Numbered from the stretch's first letter, positions 16,469 to 26,115 are shown. The stretch is DNA of 64,000 nucleotides from Isoptericola jiangsuensis (GCF_002563715.1 NZ_PDJJ01000001.1:2480001-2544000); one strand, 5' to 3'. Notes: generated by a model not told the origin, from the sequence alone. Numbers and translations: made by a program.

Positions 16469-18340
16469 TCAGGCGAGCCGGACCACCGCGACGCCCGGGC
16501 CGTCCCCGGCGACCCGCAGGCCGTCGGCACCGGCGGTGACGGGGAGGTCCCCGTACAGCGTCTCGGGCTGGGCGCCGGGCGCGAGGAGCCGCCCGGGCAG
16601 GGTGATCCCCGCCCACGGGGCGCGGGCCACCACGACGAGCACCCGCTCGCCCGGCGACTCGCGCAGGAACACCACGGCGTCGTCGTCGACCACGGCCCAG
16701 CGCATCCCGCCGTCGCGCAGCGCCGAGGACCCGCGGCGCACGGCCGCGAGCCGCCGGTACACGTCCAGGGTGGCGGCGTCCCAGCGCGGCCCGCCGCCGG
16801 CGGCCTGGTCCCAGGCCATCGTGGTGCGGGCGTGCTCGCCGTTGTCCCCGGTGGCGCCGACCTCGTCGCCCGCGAACACGACGGGCGTGCCCGGGTAGGT
16901 GAGCAGCAGCGTCACGGCGGCCTCGACGGCGTCGGGCCCGACGACGGTGCGCAGCCGCGGCGTGTCGTGGGAGCCGAGCATGTTCCACTGCCGGGCCGTG
17001 ACCGACCACGGCACGGCGGCGTCGAAGTCCCGCATGGCGGCGACCATCGCGGACCCGGGGCGGCGCACGCCGGTGACGGGCAGGCCGTGCGCCGCGACCG
17101 GGGAGCCGTCGACGGCGAGCCACGACCACACGGGTCGCGTGAACCCCGTGTAGTTCATGTTGGCGTGCCAGCCGCCCGCCAGGAGGTCGGTGGTGGCGTC
17201 GTGGAAGTGCTCGGCGATCAGCGCGGCGTCGGGGTTCTCGGCCGCGACGGCGGCGCGCAGGGTGCGGGCGACGGCGTGGGTGCGGTCCTCGCTCCCCCAC
17301 CGGCCCGTCATGTTGGCGACGTCCACCCGCCACCCGTCGAGCCGGAACGGGGGCCGCAGGTACCGGCCGATCGGGGCGTCGGGACCGCTGACCATGCGGT
17401 GCCACGTCTCGTCCGCGGACCAGTCCAGCTTGGGCAGCGACCCGTACCCCAGCCAGGACGCGTACCCCTGGCCGTCGGGCGAGGTCGACACGTCCGCGCG
17501 GCCGGGCTCGGCCCACACGTACAGGTCGCGCTCCGGGGCGGCCCGGTCCGCGAGCGCCCGCGTGAACCACTCGTGGCCGGCGCCGGTGTGGTTGGTGGTG
17601 ATGTCGCCCATGAGCCGCATCCCGCGGGCGTGGACGGCCGCGGCGAGGCGCGCGTAGGCGTCGTCGCCGCCGAGCAGGGGGTCGACGGCGGCGAACGTGG
17701 AGGCGTCGTAGCGGTGGTTGGAGCGGCCCGGGAACACGGGCGTGAGGTACAGGGTGCCGACGCCGAGGTCGGCGAGGTGGTCGAGGTGCTCGACGATGCC
17801 GTCGAGGTCACCGCCGTAGTACTGGGTGCCGGCCAGGGGTCCGTCGCCGGCGGGCTCGTCGTCCCACGCGGCGGGCACCGCCCAGTCGGGCACGGGCCGG
17901 GCGTCCGCGGCGGCGGACCGGGCGAAGCGGTCGGGGAACACCTGGTAGACGAGGCCGTCGCCGAGCCAGGCGGGTGCCGGGTCGTGGGTGGTGAGCCGGA
18001 AGCTGGCGGCGTCCGGCACCTCGCGGGCGTGCACGCCGCGCCCGTCGAGCCAGCGGTAGCCGCCGGGACCGTCCAGGAGGAACCGGTAGGGCGTGACGGG
18101 GTTGTGGACCTCGACCTCGGCGACGTAGGTGTCCTCGCCGTCCGGGCCGACGCCGTCGGGCACGGCCTGCGCGAGGCGGGGCTCGCCGTCGCGCACCGTG
18201 CGCAGCCAGACACCGGCGACGCCCGCCGCCCGGGGCACGCGCACCCTCACGGGCACGCGGTCCCCGGGCGCGGGCGTCCCGGCCGGGACGTGGAGCGCGG
18301 AGCCGTCGTGGTGCGGCTGGTCGAGCAGGTGGGAGGTCAT
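16469..18340 (-). CDS. GH13 alpha-amylase family enzyme (neopullulanase/cyclomaltodextrinase-like)
   Basis: The 623-residue protein has an N-terminal beta-sandwich (about 1-120) followed by the (beta/alpha)8 barrel beginning YQVFPDRF. The catalytic nucleophile is Asp340 in GWRVDVAN, the acid/base Glu377 in LIAEHFHD, and the transition-state Asp459 in LGSHDTPRL. No signal peptide is present, so it likely acts in the cytoplasm on imported maltodextrins. The N-terminal domain and GTQYYGGDLDGI motif fit neopullulanase-type enzymes. ATG 18340 has GGAAGG five bases upstream. It lies 39 nt after the GerW-like gene and downstream of malEFG. Confidence 0.88.
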   Translation of the reverse strand: MTSHLLDQPHHDGSALHVPAGTPAPGDRVPVRVRVPRAAGVAGVWLRTVRDGEPRLAQAVPDGVGPDGEDTYVAEVEVHNPVTPYRFLLDGPGGYRWLDGRGVHAREVPDAASFRLTTHDPAPAWLGDGLVYQVFPDRFARSAAADARPVPDWAVPAAWDDEPAGDGPLAGTQYYGGDLDGIVEHLDHLADLGVGTLYLTPVFPGRSNHRYDASTFAAVDPLLGGDDAYARLAAAVHARGMRLMGDITTNHTGAGHEWFTRALADRAAPERDLYVWAEPGRADVSTSPDGQGYASWLGYGSLPKLDWSADETWHRMVSGPDAPIGRYLRPPFRLDGWRVDVANMTGRWGSEDRTHAVARTLRAAVAAENPDAALIAEHFHDATTDLLAGGWHANMNYTGFTRPVWSWLAVDGSPVAAHGLPVTGVRRPGSAMVAAMRDFDAAVPWSVTARQWNMLGSHDTPRLRTVVGPDAVEAAVTLLLTYPGTPVVFAGDEVGATGDNGEHARTTMAWDQAAGGGPRWDAATLDVYRRLAAVRRGSSALRDGGMRWAVVDDDAVVFLRESPGERVLVVVARAPWAGITLPGRLLAPGAQPETLYGDLPVTAGADGLRVAGDGPGVAVVRLA

Positions 18341-18379
18341 GCTGTCCTTCCGGTCGGCGGGCGGGCCGCCGCCAGGAGG

Positions 18380-18931
18380 TCAGCGACGGCGGCGCCCGAG
18401 CGCCCACCCGAGGGAGAGCGCGAACGCGACCCCGACGATCTGGACGCCGAGGATGGCCTTGTTGAGGTCGAGCACGGGCTGCCAGCTCGTGCCCTCGGCG
18501 GAGACCACGTACACGCCGAGCGGCTTGACCCGCAGACCGTAGCCGCCGCCCCCGCCGTTGCCCTCGCCCGAGGCGTCGCCGTGGGTCTCGCCGCGGATCT
18601 CGCCCTGGGCGTCGCCCGAGGCGTCACCGTGGTCGTCGGGGCCGCCCTCGCCGCCCTCGGCCGCCGAGCCGACGCGGAACGAGCGGGACCAGCCGCCGAT
18701 CTGGCCGGTGCCCTTGCCGGCACCGGTGCCCTGGCCGGAGCCCGCGCCGGACCCGGTCCCGGCGCCGCCGCCCGAGCCCGTCCCGAGGCCTCCCCACACC
18801 TTCGCGACGGGGATGACGAGCTGGCCTTGGTGCTCGTACGGTTCGCCGTACGCGCGGCGCACGGAGAACGAGTCGTCGGCGGCGTCGGTGAGCCGCCCCA
18901 GGTCCGGGGTGTAGCTGCGCGTCTCGGTCAT
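18380..18931 (-). CDS. GerW/YtfJ-like protein with long glycine-rich insert and C-terminal membrane helix
   Basis: The first 46 residues (YGEPYEHQGQLVIPVAKVWGG) and the later segment KPLGVYVVSAEGTSWQPV match the GerW/YtfJ family, known from spore-forming Bacillus. Between them, at about 47-130, is a low-complexity Gly/Ser/Asp insert with repeated GSG and GTG tracts. The C-terminus ends in one membrane helix (AILGVQIVGVAFALSLGWAL) and an Arg tail. ATG 18931 lies six bases after TAGCCT, suggesting a leaderless message. Since sporulation is not expected in this group, its role is unknown. Confidence 0.75.
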   Translation of the reverse strand: MTETRSYTPDLGRLTDAADDSFSVRRAYGEPYEHQGQLVIPVAKVWGGLGTGSGGGAGTGSGAGSGQGTGAGKGTGQIGGWSRSFRVGSAAEGGEGGPDDHGDASGDAQGEIRGETHGDASGEGNGGGGGYGLRVKPLGVYVVSAEGTSWQPVLDLNKAILGVQIVGVAFALSLGWALGRRRR

Positions 18932-18986
18932 GCGCCCAGGCTAGGGCCAGGGTGTGAGGCCCGCCACAGGCGGGACCACCTGTTCC

Positions 18987-19889
18987 TCAGCCCTTCACCG
19001 AACCGGCGGTGAGGCCGCCCACGATGTACTTCTGCAGGAACAGGAACAGGGCCAGGACGGGCAGCGTCGAGATGACGGCACCCGCCGCGAACAGCCCCCA
19101 GTTGGCCTCCAGCAGGCTGGACACCCACGAGTACAGGCCGACGGCGAGCGTCCAGTTCGCCTCGGACTGCAGCAGCACGCGAGCGATGACGAATTCGCCG
19201 AACGTCGAGATGATCGACAGCAGCGCGACGACCGCCAGGATGGGGGTCACCAGGCGCAGGATGATCGTCCAGTACGTCTGGGCGTGCGTGGCGCCGTCGA
19301 TCTTCGCGGCCTCGTCCAGCTCGCGCGGGATCGTGTTGAAGAACCCGTACATGAGGAACGTGTTCACGCCGAGCGCGCCGCCCAGGTAGACGCACACGAG
19401 CGCCACGTGGGAGTTCAGGCCGAGCGCGGGCACGACCTCGCCGAGGCTGATGAGCAGCAGGAAGATCGCGACGAACGCGAGCATCTGCGGGAACATCTGC
19501 AGCACGAGCAGGGTGGTCAGGCCGGCGCGGCGGCCCGCGAACCGGAACCGGCTGAACGCGTAGGCCGCGGCGGCGCCCATGAGGACCGTGCCGATCGCGG
19601 TGGCGACGGCCACCTTGACGGAGTTCGCGGTCCACTCCCAGAACCGGGTGTCGGCCAGCGCCGCGTAGTTCGCGGTGCTCACCGAGTCGAAGAGCTGGTT
19701 GGACCCCGTCAGGGTGCCGTTCTCGCTGAGGGACGCGGACAGCACGTAGACGATCGGGAAGACGGCGTACACGACGAACACGACGCCGACGACGTGCCGC
19801 CAGCCGACCTCGGCGAACCAGCGGCCGGCGGAGCGGCGGCGGCGCGGGGAGACCGGCCGCGCGGTGGTGGGGAGCGTGGTGGCGGTCAT
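18987..19889 (-). CDS. malG: Maltose/maltodextrin ABC transporter permease
   Basis: The 300-residue inner-membrane subunit has six predicted helices and the cytoplasmic EAA loop EAAKIDGATHAQTYWTIILR that docks the ATPase. The start region VVGVVFVVYAVFPIVYVLSASLS and the C-terminus VALFLFLQKYIVGGLTAGSVKG are typical of MalG. Only one base separates it from the malF stop, so the pair is coupled. No ATP-binding subunit is encoded here; actinobacterial sugar importers usually share a general MsiK-type ATPase encoded elsewhere. Confidence 0.92.
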   Translation of the reverse strand: MTATTLPTTARPVSPRRRRSAGRWFAEVGWRHVVGVVFVVYAVFPIVYVLSASLSENGTLTGSNQLFDSVSTANYAALADTRFWEWTANSVKVAVATAIGTVLMGAAAAYAFSRFRFAGRRAGLTTLLVLQMFPQMLAFVAIFLLLISLGEVVPALGLNSHVALVCVYLGGALGVNTFLMYGFFNTIPRELDEAAKIDGATHAQTYWTIILRLVTPILAVVALLSIISTFGEFVIARVLLQSEANWTLAVGLYSWVSSLLEANWGLFAAGAVISTLPVLALFLFLQKYIVGGLTAGSVKG

Positions 19890-19890
19890 G

Positions 19891-21549
19891 TCAGTTGATC
19901 TCCTCGAGCGCGCGGGTCCGCCTGAAGGCGACGGCGCTGATCGTCGCGATGATCACGAAGATGACGATGGACAGCGCGCTGGCCAGGCCGAAGTTCTTCG
20001 GGGCGTTCCCGTCGAGGCCGGCCACCGAGTACACCATCGTGATGAGGATGTCGGTGTGCCCCAGCGGCACGGAGGCGTCCTCGAAGCGGGGTCCGCCGCC
20101 GGTGAGCATGTACACCAGCGCGAAGTTGTTGAAGTTGAACGCGAAGCTGGAGATGAGCAGCGGCGCGGTGGAGACCAGCAGCAGGGGCATCGTCACCGAG
20201 CGCCACGTGCGCCAGCGGCTGGCGCCGTCGATCTTCGCGGCCTCCATGACGTCGCCGGGCAGGGACTGCAGGGCACCGGTGCAGATGAGGAACATGTAGG
20301 GGAACCCGAGCCACAGGTTGACCCCGATGAGGGACAGCTTGGCGAGCCACGGGTCGGTGAGCCACGGGATCGCGGCGCCGCCGAGCAGCACCTGGTTGAC
20401 GAAGCCGAAGCTGCGGTTGAGCAGGCCGGACCACAGCAGCGGCGCGACGAACCCGGGGATCGCGTACGGCAGGATCAGCAGCGTCCGGTAGACCTTGCGG
20501 CCCCGGATCGGCGTGTTGAACACCGTGGCGAGGAACATGCCGAGCAGGAACGTCGTGCCGACCGACGCGATCGCGAACACGAACGTCCAGATCACGACCT
20601 GGAGGAACGGTCCGGCGTAGCGCGAGTCGGAGAACGCCTGCGTGAAGTTGTCGAACCCGACGAACACGCGCCAGCCCACCGCGAGGGTCGAGCCGTCGGC
20701 GGCCTCGAACTGGCCGGAGTCGTTGGGGGTGTAGACGGTGCCGGTCGTCGTGTCCGTCATGGTGTCCGCGGCCTCGTCGTAGACGAGCGCCGAGGTGTAC
20801 ACGTACCCGGTGCGGGCGTCGGTGGTGCGCACCGAGCCGTCGGCCGCGTCGTCCGAGACGGGCACCCGCAGGTTCGTCACCTCGTCCTGACGCTCCAGCA
20901 CCTGCTGGCGGTCCAGGACCTCCCAGCCGTCGACGGCGGCGACGCGCCCGTCGGTCACGGTGGCGTCCACGGTCGTCAGCGGGTCGTCGGCGTCGCCGAC
21001 CGCCGTCGTACCGTCGGGCTGCACGACGGCGAACCCGAGCTGGTCACCGTCCGCGACGACGGTGAGCGGCATGGACGGCGAGCCCTCGACGCGCCGCTCG
21101 TTCTGCACGAGCAGCGCGGCGACGGCGTCCTCCTTGGTGGAGTTGTGGCCGTCGCCGTAGTTGGTGAACGCCACCCAGCCGGTGTAGGCGATGGTGAACA
21201 CCTGGAACGTGAACAGGAACACCAGGCCCGGCAGCACGTACTTCAGCGGCACGGTGCGCCGCGAGAAGTACACCCAGTTGGCCACCAGGAGCATGGCGAC
21301 CATCGCCCCGAGGATCACCCAGGAGCCGGCCACCCACGCGGACCACACGACGTAGACGCCGAACGCGTCCACCACGGCCATGAGGGCGAGCTTGGCGAGG
21401 AAGCCCGCGCCGTAGCGCCGGGCGGGGGACTCGTCGGGGCGGGACCGGCGCGGTCGCCGGTGGCCCTCGTCGCCGGGCGGCTCGGCGGTGACGACGGAGC
21501 CGGGTCGTGCGTCGGTGGCGGGTGCGCCGGGGCGGGGGTCGGTGCTCAT
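19891..21549 (-). CDS. malF: Maltose/maltodextrin ABC transporter permease with MalF-type extracytoplasmic domain
   Basis: The 552-residue permease has a long Pro/Arg-rich cytoplasmic N-terminus, then membrane helices near 50-120. A large extracytoplasmic domain follows at about 150-310 (from NSTKEDAVAALL to DNFTQAF), then further helices. This P2-like loop is the MalF hallmark and contacts the binding protein. The EAA motif EAAKIDGASRWRTWRSVTMP is present. It lies 68 nt after malE, with a strong hairpin in the gap. Confidence 0.93.
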   Translation of the reverse strand: MSTDPRPGAPATDARPGSVVTAEPPGDEGHRRPRRSRPDESPARRYGAGFLAKLALMAVVDAFGVYVVWSAWVAGSWVILGAMVAMLLVANWVYFSRRTVPLKYVLPGLVFLFTFQVFTIAYTGWVAFTNYGDGHNSTKEDAVAALLVQNERRVEGSPSMPLTVVADGDQLGFAVVQPDGTTAVGDADDPLTTVDATVTDGRVAAVDGWEVLDRQQVLERQDEVTNLRVPVSDDAADGSVRTTDARTGYVYTSALVYDEAADTMTDTTTGTVYTPNDSGQFEAADGSTLAVGWRVFVGFDNFTQAFSDSRYAGPFLQVVIWTFVFAIASVGTTFLLGMFLATVFNTPIRGRKVYRTLLILPYAIPGFVAPLLWSGLLNRSFGFVNQVLLGGAAIPWLTDPWLAKLSLIGVNLWLGFPYMFLICTGALQSLPGDVMEAAKIDGASRWRTWRSVTMPLLLVSTAPLLISSFAFNFNNFALVYMLTGGGPRFEDASVPLGHTDILITMVYSVAGLDGNAPKNFGLASALSIVIFVIIATISAVAFRRTRALEEIN

Positions 21550-21569
21550 CGCGGGGCCTTCCGGGGTCG

Positions 21570-21604
21570 CGCGACGGGCCGTGGCGGTGCCACGGCCCGT
21601 CGCG
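21570..21604 (-). terminator. Hairpin between malE and malF (mRNA stabiliser or partial terminator)
   Basis: A 15-bp perfect stem (21570-21584 with 21590-21604) closes on CGGTG. Its position matches the malE-malF intergenic hairpins of other bacteria, where the structure protects upstream mRNA so that binding protein exceeds permease. Confidence 0.6.
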
Positions 21605-21617
21605 AGAGGTCAGGACG

Positions 21618-22862
21618 TCAGGAGCCGAGGGCGCCGTCGATGTCGGAGATCATCTTCTGCCAGGCCTTGGCCGGGTCCGCGGCGGAGCCGGACAGGATGT
21701 TCGCCTCGGTCACGCCCCAGAAGGCCCACACGGAACCCATCTCGGGGATGGACGGCATCGGCACGGCGTCGGCGCCGACCTCGCGGAAGCCCGCGACGAT
21801 CGGGTCGGACGACGCGGCGTCCGCGGCGGCGGTCAGCGCCGGCGGGCGACCGCCGGCCTCGAACAGCGCGGTCTGGGCCTCCTGCGTCGACAGGAAGTTG
21901 ACGAGGAAGTCGTTGGCGACGAGCGCGTTCTCGCTCTGCGCGCTGACGTAGAAGCCCTGCACGCCGACGAACGGCTGCGCGGCCTGGTCGCCGGCGGCCG
22001 GCACCGGGTCGATCGCCAGGTCGAGGTCGGCGAACTGCTCCAGCATCCAGGGGCCGCCCACGATGAACGGCGACTGGCCCTTGGCGAACGCCTCGACGGC
22101 GATGTCGTAGGTGATGTCGGTGGTCAGCGTGCCGGCCTCCCCCTGGTCGGCGAGCCACTGGGCGTAGGCCTCGCCGGCCTCGCCGCCCATGGCGAGCTCC
22201 GGGGAGTACGAGCCGTCCGCGTTCTGCTCGAACACCGGGGCGCCGAACGACGTCTGGAACGGGTAGTACGTGTAGGGGTCACCCTCGGTGCCGGTCTGGA
22301 TGAGGAACGGGTACTTGGTCCCGGCGTCCTTGCCCATCGACACGGCCTCGTCCCAGGTGGCGGGCGCGGAGTCGGCGAGCTCGGTGTTGCGGATGAGCGC
22401 GATGTTCTCGATCGCGTAGGGCAGGCCGTAGACCTGGCCGTCGGCGGTGAACGCCTGGACGGCGACGCCCTCGAACTCGGCGGCCTTGTCGCCGAGCTCG
22501 ACGGGGGCCACGACGCCGTTGGTGATGAGCTCGCCGAGCCAGTCGTGCGCGCCGACGGTGACGTCCGGGCCCTCGCCCGTGGGGACCTGGGCGATGAAGT
22601 CGGTGCGGATGTCCTCGAAGTTCTTCAGGACGAGCTCGACCTCGGTGCCGGTCTCGGCGGTGAAGTCCTCGGCGGCGGCCTCGACGGCGGCCTGGCGGGT
22701 CTCGTCCACCCAGACGGTGAGGGAGCCGCCGGCCCCCTCGGCCTCGGTGGTGGCGGCGTCGGTGGACTCCTCGGCCGGCGTCGCGGGCTCCTCGGACGTC
22801 CCGCAGGCGCTCAGCGCGAGGGTCGTGACGAGGGCGGAGGCGAGCAGGATGCTCCGTCGCAT
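21618..22862 (-). CDS. malE: Maltose/maltodextrin-binding lipoprotein
   Basis: The 414-residue substrate-binding protein starts with a lipoprotein signal ending in the lipobox LSAC (Cys at about 20), followed by an Ala/Glu/Thr linker. The mature part GSLTVWVDETRQAAVEAAAE matches MalE/CycB-type maltodextrin-binding proteins. Aromatic-rich ligand-site segments include WDEAVSMG, FQTSFGAPVF and GSVWAFWGV. ATG 22862 has GGAGA six bases upstream. It is the first gene of malE-malF-malG and has an operator-bearing promoter upstream. Confidence 0.93.
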   Translation of the reverse strand: MRRSILLASALVTTLALSACGTSEEPATPAEESTDAATTEAEGAGGSLTVWVDETRQAAVEAAAEDFTAETGTEVELVLKNFEDIRTDFIAQVPTGEGPDVTVGAHDWLGELITNGVVAPVELGDKAAEFEGVAVQAFTADGQVYGLPYAIENIALIRNTELADSAPATWDEAVSMGKDAGTKYPFLIQTGTEGDPYTYYPFQTSFGAPVFEQNADGSYSPELAMGGEAGEAYAQWLADQGEAGTLTTDITYDIAVEAFAKGQSPFIVGGPWMLEQFADLDLAIDPVPAAGDQAAQPFVGVQGFYVSAQSENALVANDFLVNFLSTQEAQTALFEAGGRPPALTAAADAASSDPIVAGFREVGADAVPMPSIPEMGSVWAFWGVTEANILSGSAADPAKAWQKMISDIDGALGS

Positions 22863-22927
22863 CGGGGTTCTCCCAGCGTTCGATGGTGGCCCGGTGGCGT
22901 GAGGACGCCTGGGCCCGGCTGAGCGTG

Positions 22928-22967
22928 AATCTAGATCCGTTCCGTCATTTCTTGCAACATCTTGCAA
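22928..22967 (-). promoter_or_regulatory. malE promoter with two CTTGCAA direct repeats
   Basis: On the - strand, TTGCAA (22957-22952) is a good -35, 17-18 nt from CTAGATT (-10, 22934-22928). A second TTGCAA lies exactly 10 bp away at 22967-22962. The repeats read CTTGCAA on the + strand and recur upstream of the GH13 gene at 24199, so they are the likely MalR operator. Repressor binding would cover the -35. Confidence 0.7.
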
Positions 22968-22970
22968 TAA

Positions 22971-22996
22971 CGTTTCGGCAACGAACTGCCGAAACG
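22971..22996. promoter_or_regulatory. Perfect inverted repeat in the malE-malR divergent region
   Basis: CGTTTCGGCA (22971-22980) and TGCCGAAACG (22987-22996) form a perfect 10-bp inverted repeat with a 6-nt spacer. It lies upstream of the malE -35 and about 45 bp before the malR -10. It is different from the CTTGCAA motif and may bind a second regulator or the MalR dimer. Confidence 0.6.
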
Positions 22997-23054
22997 CGTC
23001 TCGACTGGGAACAGTCACAGGCCGGTGACCTGGTTGTCCCCTACGATCGACCGC

Positions 23055-24074
23055 GTGCGTACCCGACTGAGCGACCTGGCCGAGCAGGCCGGCGTCTCCA
23101 CGGCCACGGTCTCGCGCGTGCTCAACGGCAAGCCCGGCGTGGCGAGCTCCACGCGCCAGGCCGTCCTGGCCGCCCTCGACGTGCTCGGCTACGAGCGGCC
23201 CTCCACGCTGCGCGGCCGGTCCGCGGGGCTCGTCGGGCTCGTCGTGCCCGAGCTCACCAACCCCGTCTTCCCGGCCTTCGCCCAGGCGGTCGAGTCCGTC
23301 CTGGCCCAGCGCGGGTACACGCCGCTGCTGTGCACCCAGGCCCCGGGCGGCACCACGGAGGACGAGTACGTCTCCACACTGGTCGACCACTCGGTCGCCG
23401 GGATCATCTTCATCTCCGGGCTGCACGCCGACACCCGCGCCAAGCACGGGCGCTACGAGCTACTGCGCAGCCAGGGCGTGCCCATCGTGCTCGTCAACGG
23501 CCACGCCCCGGGGATCGACGCCCCGTTCGTGTCGCCGGACGACGCCGAGGCCGTCGACGTCTCCGTCCAGCACCTGGTCACGCTGGGCCACACCCGGATC
23601 GGACTCGCGGTCGGACCGGAGCGCTACGTGCCCGCCCGGCGCAAGGTCGAGGCGTTCACCGCGGCGCTGGTGCGCCACGGCGTCGCCCCCGACCTCGCCG
23701 CCGCGCAGCGGCACGTGATCAGCACGCTGTACACGCTGGAGGGCGGCCAGGTGGCCGCCGGCGAGCTGTTCGACTCCGGGCACACCGCGGTGGTGTGCGG
23801 GTCGGACATCATGGCGCTCGGCGCGGTCCGCGCGGCTCGCGCCCGCGGCCTGTCGGTTCCGGGCGACGTCTCCGTCGTCGGCTACGACGACGCCCCGCTC
23901 ATCGCGTTCACCGAGCCGCCGCTGACCACGGTGCGCCAGCCCGTCGAGGCGATGGCGCACGCCGCGGTGAGCGCCCTGCTCACGGAGATCTCGGGCGACC
24001 GGGCACCGCGCACGGAGCTGCTCTTCTCCCCCGAGCTCGTGGTGCGCGGCTCGACGGGCCCCGTCCGCCGCTGA
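23055..24074 (+). CDS. malR: LacI-family maltose operon regulator
   Basis: The 339-residue protein has the LacI N-terminal helix-turn-helix ([20 protein letters not shown]), the hinge region and a periplasmic-binding-protein-like effector domain from about 60 onward. The C-terminal [20 protein letters not shown] motif is typical. It is divergent from malE and likely represses malEFG and the adjacent GH13 gene until maltodextrin binds. GTG 23055 follows TACGAT (23042-23047) by seven bases, a leaderless layout. The name rests on context as well as family. Confidence 0.88.
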   Translation: MRTRLSDLAEQAGVSTATVSRVLNGKPGVASSTRQAVLAALDVLGYERPSTLRGRSAGLVGLVVPELTNPVFPAFAQAVESVLAQRGYTPLLCTQAPGGTTEDEYVSTLVDHSVAGIIFISGLHADTRAKHGRYELLRSQGVPIVLVNGHAPGIDAPFVSPDDAEAVDVSVQHLVTLGHTRIGLAVGPERYVPARRKVEAFTAALVRHGVAPDLAAAQRHVISTLYTLEGGQVAAGELFDSGHTAVVCGSDIMALGAVRAARARGLSVPGDVSVVGYDDAPLIAFTEPPLTTVRQPVEAMAHAAVSALLTEISGDRAPRTELLFSPELVVRGSTGPVRR

Positions 24075-24135
24075 CCCCTTGCGCAGCCCGCCCGGGACGC
24101 GCAGCCTGGGACGACCGGACCGGACCTCGTCCGGC

Positions 24136-24163
24136 GTTGCAAGATTTTTCAGTACGCTTGCAC
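24136..24163 (+). promoter_or_regulatory. Candidate MalR operator upstream of the alpha-glucosidase gene
   Basis: GTTGCAAG (24136-24143) and CTTGCAC (24157-24163) echo the CTTGCAA repeats before malE. A TACGCT hexamer at 24153-24158 may be the -10. This ties the GH13 gene to the malE regulon. Confidence 0.55.
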
Positions 24164-24198
24164 ACGACCCCGCACCCGTCCCGATCGTGAGGACCCCC

Positions 24199-25983
24199 AT
24201 GGCCACCACCGAGCCGACCACCCCGACGACCGCGCTGCCGCTCGGCGCGACCGTGCACGTCGGGTCCGACGCCGCCCGCGAGTGGTGGCGCGACGCCGTC
24301 ATCTACCAGGTCTACCCCCGCTCCTTCGCGGACGGCGACGGCGACGGCATCGGTGACATCCCCGGCATCACCTCGAAGCTCGACCACCTCAAGACCCTCG
24401 GCGTCGACGCCGTCTGGCTCTCGCCCTTCTACCGGTCCCCCCAGAAGGACGCCGGCTACGACGTCGCCGACTACCGCGACGTCGACCCCCTGTTCGGCAC
24501 CCTCGACGACTTCGACGCCATGCTCGCCGGCGCCCACGACCGCGGCATGCGCGTCATCGTCGACCTCGTGCCCAACCACACCTCCGACCAGCACGCCTGG
24601 TTCCAGGAGGCGCTCGCCGCCGCCCCCGGATCGCCCGAGCGCGCGCGCTACGTCTTCCGCGACGGCCGCGGCCCGGCCGGGGACGAGCCGCCGAACAACT
24701 GGCAGTCGATCTTCGGCGGCCCCGCGTGGACGCGCCTCGCCCCCTCGAGCACGGCCGACGGCGCCTCTTTCGACGAGCCCAGCCCGCAGTGGTACCTGCA
24801 CCTGTTCGACTCCTCCCAGCCCGACCTCGACTGGACGCAGCCCGAGGTGCGCTCCGAGTTCGAGGACGTCCTGCGGTTCTGGCTCGACCGGGGCGTCGAC
24901 GGGTTCCGCGTCGACGTCGCCCACGGCATGATCAAGGCCGACGGCCTGCCCGACTGGCACGGGCACGTCGCCATGGTGGACGGCTCCACGGACGACGACG
25001 CGCAGGCCACCGACCCGGGCGCCCCCGAGGACGGCTCCACCGGCGCCGGCAACCAGGGCCCCATGTTCGACCAGGACGGCGTCCACGAGATCTACCGCGA
25101 CTGGCACCGCGTGCTCGCCGCCTACGACGGCGACCGCTGCCTCGTGGCCGAGGCCTGGGTCGAGCCGCTGTCCCGCCTCGCCCGCTACGTCCGCCCGGAC
25201 GAGATGCACCAGGCGTTCAACTTCTCGTTCCTCACCACCGGCTGGGACGCCGCCGCGCTGCGACGGGTCGTCGCGGCGTCGTACCGCGCGAACGACGAGG
25301 TCGGGGCGCCCACCACCTGGGTGCTGTCCAACCACGACGTCGTGCGCCACGCCACGCGCCTCGGCCTGCCCGACCCGGGCGTGCGCCCGAACGGCGTGTT
25401 CGCCACCGACCCGCAGCCCGACGAGGAGCTCGGCCTGCGCCGCGCCCGCGCCGCGTCGCTGCTCATGCTCGGTCTGCCCGGCTCCGCGTACCTCTACCAG
25501 GGCGAGGAGCTCGGCCTGCCCGAGCACACCACGCTGCCGAACGACGTCCGCCAGGACCCGGGCCACTTCCGCACCGACGGCGCCGAGGCCGGCCGCGACG
25601 GCTGCCGCGTCCCGCTGCCCTGGCAGGCCGACGCCCCCGGTCTCGGGTTCGGCCCCACCGGTGCCACCTGGCTCCCGCAGCCGGAGTCGTACGGCCGCTA
25701 CGCCGCCGACGTCCAGTACGGCGACCCGACCTCCACGTTCGAGCTGTACCGGGCGGCGCTGGACACCCGTCGCGCCGAGGGCCTCGGCCACGGCGGCCTG
25801 ACCTGGCTCGAGGGCTGGGCGGACTCCGCCGACGTCGTCGCGCTGCGCAACCGCGACGTCGTCGTCCTGGCGAACCTCGGCAGCACCCCCGTCGAGCTCC
25901 CCGCCGGCCACGAGGTCCTGCTGTCGTCCGGCCCCGTGGACGGCACGCTGCCCGCCGACACCACCGTCTGGCTGCGCGCCTGA
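24199..25983 (+). CDS. GH13 alpha-glucosidase / oligo-1,6-glucosidase type
   Basis: The 594-residue cytoplasmic enzyme begins its barrel with [21 protein letters not shown], typical of alpha-glucosidases and oligo-1,6-glucosidases. The catalytic nucleophile is Asp239 in GFRVDVAHG, the acid/base Glu318 in [10 protein letters not shown], and the third carboxylate Asp380 in [10 protein letters not shown]. It has no signal peptide, so it likely splits imported maltodextrins to glucose. ATG 24199 has GAGGA upstream. It is downstream of malR but has its own operator-bearing leader. Exact linkage specificity cannot be read from sequence. Confidence 0.9.
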   Translation: MATTEPTTPTTALPLGATVHVGSDAAREWWRDAVIYQVYPRSFADGDGDGIGDIPGITSKLDHLKTLGVDAVWLSPFYRSPQKDAGYDVADYRDVDPLFGTLDDFDAMLAGAHDRGMRVIVDLVPNHTSDQHAWFQEALAAAPGSPERARYVFRDGRGPAGDEPPNNWQSIFGGPAWTRLAPSSTADGASFDEPSPQWYLHLFDSSQPDLDWTQPEVRSEFEDVLRFWLDRGVDGFRVDVAHGMIKADGLPDWHGHVAMVDGSTDDDAQATDPGAPEDGSTGAGNQGPMFDQDGVHEIYRDWHRVLAAYDGDRCLVAEAWVEPLSRLARYVRPDEMHQAFNFSFLTTGWDAAALRRVVAASYRANDEVGAPTTWVLSNHDVVRHATRLGLPDPGVRPNGVFATDPQPDEELGLRRARAASLLMLGLPGSAYLYQGEELGLPEHTTLPNDVRQDPGHFRTDGAEAGRDGCRVPLPWQADAPGLGFGPTGATWLPQPESYGRYAADVQYGDPTSTFELYRAALDTRRAEGLGHGGLTWLEGWADSADVVALRNRDVVVLANLGSTPVELPAGHEVLLSSGPVDGTLPADTTVWLRA

Positions 25984-25994
25984 CGCTCCTCCGT

Positions 25995-26029
25995 CCGCCC
26001 CGCCCCCTCGCTGCGGGGAGGCGGGGCGG
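25995..26029 (+). terminator. Terminator after the alpha-glucosidase gene
   Basis: A perfect 10-bp stem (25995-26004 with 26020-26029) lies 11 nt after the stop codon. Confidence 0.75.
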
Positions 26030-26115
26030 CGACGGCCGGTCCGGACCGTTCGTCTCGCACGCGGTCGTCGCCGGCGCGGACGGACCGACGACACGACTGC
26101 CCTAGGATCGTCCCG

